From contig JAICQQ010000038.1 of assembly GCA_025937785.1 (NCBI GenBank), forward strand, positions 1-48,881: 48,881 nt of DNA, in the 5' to 3' direction. The position numbers and the translations under genes are program-made. Under the pieces are notes generated by a model. It was not told the origin of the DNA. It did no database searches and saw only the letters and a list, made by a program, of their open reading frames with translations. Positions 34,798-42,499 of this stretch are shown one piece after another; the stretch's first letter is position 1; each line of letters opens with the position of its first letter. This stretch comes from Polyangiaceae bacterium (GTDB lineage Bacteria > Myxococcota_A > Polyangia > Polyangiales > Polyangiaceae).

Positions 34798-34831
34798 TCT
34801 CCCGACAACACGGAGTGCTAAGGTTCAGCTA

Positions 34832-37800
34832 ATGCGAAGCGCAGCGCAAGTCTGCTTGTTACTCTCGACGTGTGGGCTCTGCGCGAGCTCGCTCGGCTGC
34901 ACGAGGGAAGAAAAGCCCGAGCGAAGCACCTTCTACGAGCGACAGATCGCGACGGTTCTCGAGCGGTCGTGCACACCGAGTTCGAGCCAATCGACTTGCC
35001 ATGGCGCCGCTGACGACCGCGGCAACGCTTCCGGGAACCTCAACCTGGAGAGCTACGACACGCTCGACCTGCGGCGTGACCTGTTGGTGAACTATGGGCC
35101 GTACGGTGTCCCCGGGCTGCTGCTCAAGGCGTTGCCGCCGTTTCAGCTGCGGTTGACCTCGTGGGACGGTTCGGAGCCCATCTTCGTCACCACCGACATT
35201 CGACACGCGGGCCGCTCGCCCATCGAGTTCGAAGCACAGGCCTATGCCACGCTAACGCGCTGGATCGAAGGCGGGGCGACGGAAAACAACGCGCCGCCCG
35301 CCGACCCTACTTACGAGTTTTCCGCATGTTCGAGCGCCATCGGCCGAGACTCGCTGTTCGACCCCAGCGTCGAGCCGACCACGCCCGACTTCGATCAATT
35401 TCGGCGGGAGGTGAACCCGGTGCTGCGCTCGACCTGCGCCGCCGGCAACTGCCACGGGTCGCCGGCCAACTCGCTGTACCTGACGTGCGGCGAAAGTGAC
35501 GAGCAGGTCCGCTGGAACTACTTCGCCGCCGGCGACTACGTCTCCACGAACACACAAGACAGCGAGATCTTGCGGCGCGGCTTGGCCCCCAGCCAGGGCG
35601 GCACCTATCACGAGGGCGGTACCATCTTCACGTCGCTCGACGATCCCGACCACCGCGCGATCGAAAGCTGGGCAGAGCTGAAGGGCGGGCCCACCAACGT
35701 TCCCGCGAACGACGGCTTTTTCTTTTTCGCAAGCCGCGTCCAGCCGATGCTGGTGAAGCGCGGCTGCATGATGCTCGGCTGTCACTCCCCGGCGATGTTC
35801 CACGACTATCGCTTGCGCGGGGGCAGCGGTGGGCACTTCGGGTTACCCGCGACCCGCACCAACTACGACCTGTCGCTCGAGCAGCTAGCGCTCGAGGGAC
35901 CCACGGTGAACAGCAGCCGCTTGGTGCGCAAGAACCTGCTGCTGGAGGCGGGTGGCATGCTCCACCGCGGTGGCTCGCTGTTGGCATCCGGCGGCGACCC
36001 GAGCGCATGTGACGCCACGGCTGCCGCGACCGGCCCGCTCGACGAGCAGGACCCGTACTGCGTCATCAACGCCTGGTTCGAACTGGAAAAGGCCGAGCGT
36101 ATGGGCACTGCGCAGGCGCTGCGCGCCATTGCTTTCGTGCGACAGAGCTCCCCGAGCGGGCCGGGCGTTCCGCAAGACTTCGAGCGCTTCGAGGCAGGCG
36201 CCGAGGCCGTCTCGGTCGCCGCGACGCTCGACGCGAGCGGGGCGCTCACGCTGGGAGCCGAAACCAGCCTATCGGCGCTCTGCGGGCTCGATCCCACCTC
36301 GAGCCAAGCTCGCCGCCCGGCGGTCTCGTGGGACGGCACCCGCATCGCATTCTCCGCGCGCACGTCGGCCGACGCTCCCTACCGGATCTACGTCGTCGAG
36401 ACCGATGACAGCTGCAGCGTAGAACCGACCATCGACGCCCCGCCGACGCTCGACAGCGGCGATGCCTACTCGGCGGGCGGAGAGCTGATCCACAACTTCG
36501 ACCCCAGCTTCGCTCCCGACGGACGCATAGTGTTCGCTTCGACGCGGGGCAACGTAATGAACGTCCAGGCCATCGGCTACAGCGGTCCGACACGAACACC
36601 TGCGGATCCCTCGCGTCTCAACGCGAACCTGTACGTGCGCGAATCCGACAAGATACGCCAACTCACCTTCCTGCTCGATCAGGAGCTGACCCCGTCCTTC
36701 ATGCGCGACGGTCGGGTGATCATGGTCGCCGAGAAACGCGCGACCGATTTCTACCAACTCGCCGGCAGGCGGATCAACCTCGACGGCGGTGACTACCATC
36801 CCCTGTTCGGACAGCGCAGCACCATCGGCTTCAACCAGTTCACGGACGTGGTGGAGCTTTCGGACAAGAACCTCGCAGCCATCTTCAGCGACCGCGGCGC
36901 GCAGCGCGGTGCTGGCACACTCGCGATCGTGAACCGCAGCATCGGTGTCGACCAGGGCAGCGACGATCCTGCCGACTACCTGAGCGACGAGGGTGCACTG
37001 ACCTGGCCCAATCCGGAATTCTACCAAAAGTCGATTCGGATCCTGGACGGCCGCGCCACCGGCAAGCTCGACGGAACCGCCGGCGCTTATCGTCACCCGA
37101 GCCCGTTGCCGGACGGGAGGTTGCTCGTGAGCTACGCGGGAGACGCGACCGACTTGACGGCGATCGACGACAACTTCGAAATCATCGTCGTCGATCCGGC
37201 GACGGGTTCCCGATCGGCGCTGATCACCTCCGATCGTGATCTCGCCTGGCCGGTCGCGGTCTACGCGAAGGGGAATCATGGCATCTTCGAGTCCCGACCC
37301 GACGAAGCCAACGGCGCCACTAGGGTGTACACCGACGCGGAGCGGCGCGATCGCGCGCAGATCACTTTCCTGGATCTGCCGCTGCTCGCGAGCCTGCTGT
37401 TTCAGAACACGCGCTCCGAACGCCTGATTCCAGAAGGCGGGTTGGTCGAGGTCTGGGAGAACCTGCCGCCCGAGCCTGGGGTGCGCAGCTACGGCGACGG
37501 TGGCGAGTACGTCGCCAGCGACGCCTTCGGGCAGTACTATCTGCGGCGCCGGCGCCTGGGCGTCCCCCAAGTGTACCAGGACGGGTCCGCCAGGATTCTG
37601 ATCAACGGCGGGTCACCGATCACGCTCGCGGTCACCACCGAACTCGCCTCCGACGCATCGCCTCGTCTGCATTTTCAGCGAGAGGCCATGCAGTTTTACC
37701 CAGGCGAATACGCGCACCAGTCCTTCCGTCGCGAGTTCTTCAACGGCCTTTGCGGCGGCTGCCATGGATCCGTCAACGGGCTGGAGTCCCACATCGCCAC

Positions 37801-37903
37801 CAACCCGGACATTTTGACGCGCGCGTCGGACGTGGTGGCGAAGGAGCAAACTCCTACCGACCTGCGCAATGGGGGCGACGAGCAAGGTCCGCCGTTCGAG
37901 TAG
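34832..37903 (+). CDS. Large multihaem lipoprotein with propeller-like repeats, HzsA-related
   Basis: The 1023-residue protein has a lipobox ending in C23. Candidate haem sites are C202AAGNCH and C312MMLGCH (both Cx4CH), the canonical C974GGCH near the C-terminus, and a doubtful C47-x8-CH. Between about 440 and 930 are propeller-like repeats: RPAVSWDGTRIAFSAR, DPSFAPDGRIVFAST, SFMRDGRVIMVAEK and PSPLPDGRLLVSY. The C-terminal haem motif and repeat arrangement match the first lipoprotein of the cluster. AAGG lies 8 nt before the ATG at 34832; the frame open upstream to 34736 lacks a signal peptide. It is likely an outer-surface or periplasmic redox protein working with the two preceding products. 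Confidence 0.8.
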   Translation: MRSAAQVCLLLSTCGLCASSLGCTREEKPERSTFYERQIATVLERSCTPSSSQSTCHGAADDRGNASGNLNLESYDTLDLRRDLLVNYGPYGVPGLLLKALPPFQLRLTSWDGSEPIFVTTDIRHAGRSPIEFEAQAYATLTRWIEGGATENNAPPADPTYEFSACSSAIGRDSLFDPSVEPTTPDFDQFRREVNPVLRSTCAAGNCHGSPANSLYLTCGESDEQVRWNYFAAGDYVSTNTQDSEILRRGLAPSQGGTYHEGGTIFTSLDDPDHRAIESWAELKGGPTNVPANDGFFFFASRVQPMLVKRGCMMLGCHSPAMFHDYRLRGGSGGHFGLPATRTNYDLSLEQLALEGPTVNSSRLVRKNLLLEAGGMLHRGGSLLASGGDPSACDATAAATGPLDEQDPYCVINAWFELEKAERMGTAQALRAIAFVRQSSPSGPGVPQDFERFEAGAEAVSVAATLDASGALTLGAETSLSALCGLDPTSSQARRPAVSWDGTRIAFSARTSADAPYRIYVVETDDSCSVEPTIDAPPTLDSGDAYSAGGELIHNFDPSFAPDGRIVFASTRGNVMNVQAIGYSGPTRTPADPSRLNANLYVRESDKIRQLTFLLDQELTPSFMRDGRVIMVAEKRATDFYQLAGRRINLDGGDYHPLFGQRSTIGFNQFTDVVELSDKNLAAIFSDRGAQRGAGTLAIVNRSIGVDQGSDDPADYLSDEGALTWPNPEFYQKSIRILDGRATGKLDGTAGAYRHPSPLPDGRLLVSYAGDATDLTAIDDNFEIIVVDPATGSRSALITSDRDLAWPVAVYAKGNHGIFESRPDEANGATRVYTDAERRDRAQITFLDLPLLASLLFQNTRSERLIPEGGLVEVWENLPPEPGVRSYGDGGEYVASDAFGQYYLRRRRLGVPQVYQDGSARILINGGSPITLAVTTELASDASPRLHFQREAMQFYPGEYAHQSFRREFFNGLCGGCHGSVNGLESHIATNPDILTRASDVVAKEQTPTDLRNGGDEQGPPFE

Positions 37904-38499
37904 CAACCGTCGGCCATCAGCCATGTTAGCAGTCGATGACAGACGTCGCGATGAGTCCGTGGCACATGTGCGACGCGCCGTACCACGAGACGAGCGCCCA
38001 TCGAACGCGCTCCCGAAGCATTCGAAACAATCGAAGCGGATGTCGTGATTTGCGAGTCTACTGACTAGTGTCTGGTGCGAGGTGAGTGCGGTCACCAACC
38101 ACGCAGGCGTCAGCACAAAAAGTGTCGGCGCTTACGCCGGGGTGGGGCAAAGCGCGGTGGGGCGCGCTCGGAGGCCCCACGGGAGTGGGGATGGGGCGGG
38201 AGGGTGCGACACCCTGGGCCCGGCGCAGCGCCGACAGGTACAATGTAAAGCGAATTTGACAATTTGCCAGCCTTTTGAAAGCGGCCCCCAAAAAAATCCG
38301 CTTAACCCAGCCAGCACGGATGATTGCCCCCGCACCGGACGGTGCACCACCGTCAACCGGACGTTCGAATGTTAGCGGACTGACGCATCCCGCACGGAGA
38401 CAAAAGACAATCTCGCCGGAGGAAACCCGGGGAATGGATTGTCCAAGGGCGGTCCTGGCGCGCGCAACCGTCCGGCCTGGCACGCGGGTGCATACAACC
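37904..38499. other. 596-bp intergenic region with G-rich tract
   Basis: This gap between convergent genes contains no convincing coding frame. It holds a canonical G-quadruplex-forming tract on the plus strand (38187-38204) inside a very G-rich patch. Downstream are an AT-rich segment with an imperfect palindrome, GCGAATT-TGAC-AATTTGC (38243-38260 approx.), and an AAGCGG/CCGCTT inverted repeat near 38278-38302. A small RNA is possible, but no family is recognised. Confidence 0.5.
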
Positions 38500-40434
38500 T
38501 CAACGAATCACGACACTTTTGGCGACGGTGACGTGAGTCCCCGAAAACGCCGGTATCTTCGCGCGACGCATGGTCGACGCAATGCAGCCGCCGGTGCGCG
38601 TGCCCGCGAACGGCGGACCGCTGAGATTGGCGCTCGTCACCCGTCCCGAGGGGGCAAAAGTCACCACGACGCGTGCAGTACCATTCGGATCTCCCTCTTG
38701 CCGACACCCCGCCGCCTGAGCCACGGCGGTATTCAAGGCAGCCACCGCAGCGTCCTTGTTGAAGGGCGGCGCGTCGGGGTTGGCAGGCATCGGCTCCGGC
38801 TTGGGTTCGGGCTTCGGCTCCGCCTTAGGCTCTGCCTTCGGCGCCTCTTCTTTCACAGGGGGCGGAACCGTTGCGCCCGTGCCACCCACGGCAGGCTTTT
38901 CGGTCCCGCCGCTGGCCCTGGTGGGTGGTTCGATCGGTTCGGGCGTCGGTTCGCCCGGAGGAGGCGGCGCTGCGGGGGCGGCGATCGGCTCGGGCGCAGC
39001 GGTCGGTTCGGGCGCCGTCGCTGCCGCGCTGGGCTCCGGTGACTCGAGCGGGGGCGGGGTCTCCGCAGCGAGCGGGGGTGACTCGGGCGCGGACGGCGCG
39101 GGCAGCGCCTGCGGCGCGCTCTGCTGCATCTGGCGCGAGAACAAGAAATACGCAGCCGCAGCTATCGCGAGCAGGACCACGATCCGCGCGGGCGTGAACC
39201 ATCCGCGCTCCTCGGGTAGCTCGGGCAGCGGTGACGACACATCCAGTGTCGCGGCAGCGCGCGGCTGCGACGCTCGCTCGTTGGCCGGGCGCGCGGCTTC
39301 GCTCTCGGGAGCGGGCGGACGCTTGCTCTTGCCCGGCTTTACCTTCTTGCTGGAAGGCGCCACGACAGCTGCGGACTCCGGTGCTTCGGGGGACGCTCCA
39401 ACCGCGGGCGCCGTGGGCTCCACTGTGGGTGCGCCGAGATCGGTGATGTCGATGCTCGGCGGGCCGAGCACTTCATCCTCCGTGCCACCGAGCGAGCTAA
39501 AGAACGGAGGAGGTGCTGGTGCCGTGGACTCCGTCGCCTTGGCCAAACCCGTCAAGTCTCTGAGCGCTGGCGCACCCGATGAAGGAATGACTTCTTCTTC
39601 TGCAATGTCACTGAAGTCGAGATCGCGCGTCACCGCGCGCTTTGGTGCTTTCAGCGGCGGTTTGGGTACGACCTTGGCTCCTTTGCGCGGCTCCTCGACG
39701 GCTTGGGGAGGTTCACTCTCGGCATCGTCGACGGAGAAGAGAAAGCCCGGAGACAATGCCACCGGCTTGGCTCGCCCTTCGCCGCCGTAGGACTTCTTCT
39801 TCGCGCTCCCATAAGAGCGTTTCTTGGGGGGCAGCGGCGGCGGCGCGCTCTTGCGCTCGCCTGCGTTGCTACCAAACGATACCTGCATGCCGGTGCCGAA
39901 CAAGCCGCCGGTCTTGTCGTCGGTCACAGCCGGCAGGTGTTTGGCGAGCTCCGGAACATCCGCGAGGGGTATCCAGTTGTCGATGCCCTCGCGCCAGACG
40001 ATGGCGTCAGGGGGCATCTTGCCCTTACCGATCAGGTCGATCAGGGAGCTCTCGAAGATCTCCTGGTCTTCCACGCCTTCCTTGACGCTCACTACCCAGA
40101 GCTCGTCGTCGACCTTGCTCTCGAGCCGAGGTCGGGGTCGCGGCCGCATCGCCTTGGCTAGAGCGATCGATTCGGGAGGGAGCGAGGCGACCTCGTCGTC
40201 AGAAAGTTCTGCGACCTCCGTGTCCTCCAGATCGAGGTCGGACAGGGCCAACTGCGGTAGGGCTTGGGCTTCGCTCCGCGCCGCCGCGTCCTTCCGGACG
40301 CTGTCGATCGCCGAACGCTCTTTGCATTGGGGACACCGGAAGCGAAGACCCTTGCCAACGACGCGGTGCTCGAACAGCTCCTCGTCAATGGCAAAAGCTG
40401 CGCGGCAGACTGGGCAAGCGATCGGGAAAGGCAT
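38500..40434 (-). CDS. AgmX/GltJ-type trans-envelope protein (zinc ribbon, GYF, TonB-like)
   Basis: The 644-residue protein starts with a zinc ribbon, C7PVC10 and C34PQC37. A GYF-type domain follows at about 110-165 (ELWVVSVKEG, then DAIVWREGIDNWIPLADV). After a disordered linker there is one membrane helix (about 416-433). The periplasmic part is Pro/Glu-rich and TonB-like, with a C-terminal domain (about 560-644) carrying ARVVVTFAPSGRVTSANLSG and CIASTMRRAKIPAF. This is the layout of Myxococcus AgmX/GltJ, a component of the gliding-motility focal-adhesion complex. Myxobacteria have several such proteins, so exact orthology is uncertain. No other glt/agl genes are adjacent. Confidence 0.82.
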   Translation of the reverse strand: MPFPIACPVCRAAFAIDEELFEHRVVGKGLRFRCPQCKERSAIDSVRKDAAARSEAQALPQLALSDLDLEDTEVAELSDDEVASLPPESIALAKAMRPRPRPRLESKVDDELWVVSVKEGVEDQEIFESSLIDLIGKGKMPPDAIVWREGIDNWIPLADVPELAKHLPAVTDDKTGGLFGTGMQVSFGSNAGERKSAPPPLPPKKRSYGSAKKKSYGGEGRAKPVALSPGFLFSVDDAESEPPQAVEEPRKGAKVVPKPPLKAPKRAVTRDLDFSDIAEEEVIPSSGAPALRDLTGLAKATESTAPAPPPFFSSLGGTEDEVLGPPSIDITDLGAPTVEPTAPAVGASPEAPESAAVVAPSSKKVKPGKSKRPPAPESEAARPANERASQPRAAATLDVSSPLPELPEERGWFTPARIVVLLAIAAAAYFLFSRQMQQSAPQALPAPSAPESPPLAAETPPPLESPEPSAAATAPEPTAAPEPIAAPAAPPPPGEPTPEPIEPPTRASGGTEKPAVGGTGATVPPPVKEEAPKAEPKAEPKPEPKPEPMPANPDAPPFNKDAAVAALNTAVAQAAGCRQEGDPNGTARVVVTFAPSGRVTSANLSGPPFAGTRTGGCIASTMRRAKIPAFSGTHVTVAKSVVIR

Positions 40435-40540
40435 GATATTTCGCGCGCGTAACGATACGCTGCTCCTTCAGCGATCTCAACGACTGGGTGCTCTGTGCAA
40501 CAAAATCGAGCCGGGGTCGCTGCGGGAACGCGGGGGCGGG

Positions 40541-41350
40541 TCAAGCGCCGGCCACAATCGCCGAAAGATGCCTGCCGCTGGTCTTGCCGTCGCGCCGGTA
40601 AGAAAAAAAGTTGGCGGAATCGCTCATGGTACAGCCGAGCACGTCATCGACGTGCTCGGCGACCACACCTTCTGTAAGCAGCTGGGCGCGCGCAACGCTG
40701 CGCAGATCACAATGGGGGCGAGGACCGAATTCGTAGCTCACGACCGATTGGCCCGGCGCTGCGGCCTGAATTTCGGCCGCTACCTCAGGAGACACTTCGA
40801 AGGCGCCGACGGAAATGTGAGGACCGATCGCGATCAGCACTTCGTCGACGCGACAGCCACGACGAACGAGCGCCTGGAGGGTGGTAACCAACACGCCGCG
40901 GACCAGGCCGCGCCAGCCTGCGTGCGCTGCTGCCACGCTCCCCGAACGGGGATCCGCAAACAGTACCGGCAAACAGTCAGCGCTCCTGACGGAACAGGCA
41001 ACGCCGGGCCTCGCGCTCACCAAGGCGTCCGCCTGCCGCTGGATCACGTCGACCGCGAGCTCGGTTCCACTCAGCTCCTCCACATGCGTTCCGTGCACCT
41101 GGCTGGCGAAATACAACGCGCTCCTAGGTACGCCCAAAACGACGGCCGCCCGGCGCAGGTTCTCTCCGACCTTGAGGGGGTCATCGCCGACTGACACCGA
41201 GAAATTGAGGGATTCGAAGGGGCCGGCCGAGACTCCACCGCGCCGCGTAAAGAAAGCATGGCGGAAACCGGCCCCCCGGAAGAGGTCGCTTTCGAGGAAG
41301 TGTGCGCTCTGGAGGAAGTCTGCATTCACCATAGAATCGTGGCCCGGCAT
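40541..41350 (-). CDS. pgeF: Purine nucleoside phosphorylase-like/laccase-domain protein PgeF (YfiH)
   Basis: The family includes E. coli PgeF/YfiH, which corrects peptidoglycan-precursor misincorporation, and multicopper-like nucleoside enzymes. The 269-residue product has FFTRRGGVSAGPFESLN, ASQVHGTHVEEL, the conserved SADCLPVLFAD, AAAHAGWRGLVRGVL and IGPHISVGAFEV. The Cys and His residues of the metal site are present. The ATG at 41350 follows AAGG; an in-frame ATG at 41332 is also possible. It is divergent from the kinase-PBP1A pair with 68 bp between, which fits a peptidoglycan-related neighbourhood. Confidence 0.93.
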   Translation of the reverse strand: MPGHDSMVNADFLQSAHFLESDLFRGAGFRHAFFTRRGGVSAGPFESLNFSVSVGDDPLKVGENLRRAAVVLGVPRSALYFASQVHGTHVEELSGTELAVDVIQRQADALVSARPGVACSVRSADCLPVLFADPRSGSVAAAHAGWRGLVRGVLVTTLQALVRRGCRVDEVLIAIGPHISVGAFEVSPEVAAEIQAAAPGQSVVSYEFGPRPHCDLRSVARAQLLTEGVVAEHVDDVLGCTMSDSANFFSYRRDGKTSGRHLSAIVAGA

Positions 41351-41418
41351 CGCCTTGTGCCAGGCTGGTTTATCCGAGGCTCGTGCCTTCGAGCGAGTTT
41401 TGGTATCAAGTCGTCTAG

Positions 41419-42495
41419 ATGAAACCCCGTCCGAAGGACCCCTTCATTGGCCGCGACTTGCTCAACGGCCAATTTCGAATCCTGCAGAAGATCGGCACGG
41501 GGGGGATGGGGTCGGTGTATCGGGCCGCCCAACCCGCGATGAATCGCGAAGTGGCCATCAAGATCCTGCACCCGAAGCTCGCAGGCCGCAAAGATCTCAC
41601 GTCACGATTTCGACGCGAGGCGCGCGCGATGAGCCAGTTGACTCACCCCAACACCGTACGCGTCTTCATGTACGGCGAGCTCGACGACGACGGTTCGCTG
41701 TACATCGTGATGGAGATGCTCGAGGGGAAAAATCTGAACCAACGCGTGCGCCGTGAGGGGCCCATGCCCGCTGCGCGTGCCATTCCCATCCTGGTGCAGG
41801 TGTGTGGGGCGCTGCAGGAAGCTCACGAAATGGGTATCGTGCATCGCGACCTGAAGCCCGAGAACATCTTCCTCAGCACGCAAGGCGGTATCGCCGACTT
41901 TCCAAAGGTATTGGATTTCGGGCTGGCCAAGGTGACGGAACGCCAAATGCAACCTGGCTCCGTCATTCTCACGCAAGAGGGAATGGTGTTCGGCACTCCG
42001 GAGTTCATGTCTCCGGAACAAGCGCAGGGCCGTACCCTCGACGCTCGGAGTGACATCTATTCGCTCGCTGTGATTCTCTACGAGGTGCTCACCGGCAAGC
42101 TGCCCTTCGACGCGAAGACGCCGATGGAATACATCCAGAAGCATGTCACCGAAGCGATCATCCCGCTGAGCCAGCGGCGGCCGGAGCTGAAGTTGCCTGT
42201 CGAGCTCGACGCCGTGCTCGAAAAAGCCCTCGCCAAGAACCCACAGCACCGATATCAGAGCGCTGTCGAGTTCGCCGACGCTCTGAGGCCCTTCGCCGGC
42301 GCTGACGATCGCTTGCCGATGTCCAGCTCGCCCGGGGTTCCGCCCGCGTCAGCCCACGCCCCCATCAGCGGCGTGGCGCCTTTTGCCCCGGCAAAGGCGG
42401 GCCCCACACCAGGGCTCTTGATAGGGGTAGCGGCATTGTGCCTGGTGACTGGGGTCGTGCTCGCTGTGGTCGTCATGAGTCTGATGGGGCGCTAG
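41419..42495 (+). CDS. Hanks-type Ser/Thr protein kinase with C-terminal membrane anchor
   Basis: The 358-residue protein has a complete kinase domain (about 18-285): IGTGGMGSVYRA, VAIK with K48, HRDLKPEN at 142-149, D167FG, and the GTPEFMSPEQ activation segment. A Pro/Ala/Ser-rich linker leads to one membrane helix near residues 330-353, with almost nothing beyond. It therefore lacks the extracytoplasmic PASTA sensor of PknB/StkP kinases. The PBP1A gene starts 4 bp after its stop, implying co-transcription. The long N-terminal tail of PBP1A is a plausible substrate. Confidence 0.93.
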   Translation: MKPRPKDPFIGRDLLNGQFRILQKIGTGGMGSVYRAAQPAMNREVAIKILHPKLAGRKDLTSRFRREARAMSQLTHPNTVRVFMYGELDDDGSLYIVMEMLEGKNLNQRVRREGPMPAARAIPILVQVCGALQEAHEMGIVHRDLKPENIFLSTQGGIADFPKVLDFGLAKVTERQMQPGSVILTQEGMVFGTPEFMSPEQAQGRTLDARSDIYSLAVILYEVLTGKLPFDAKTPMEYIQKHVTEAIIPLSQRRPELKLPVELDAVLEKALAKNPQHRYQSAVEFADALRPFAGADDRLPMSSSPGVPPASAHAPISGVAPFAPAKAGPTPGLLIGVAALCLVTGVVLAVVVMSLMGR

Positions 42496-42499
42496 CCTC

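Noticed and set aside
31328-37903. Hydrazine synthase (anammox) operon
   Set aside because: Only HzsA-like architecture is seen; beta/gamma subunits, hydrazine dehydrogenase and other anammox genes are absent.
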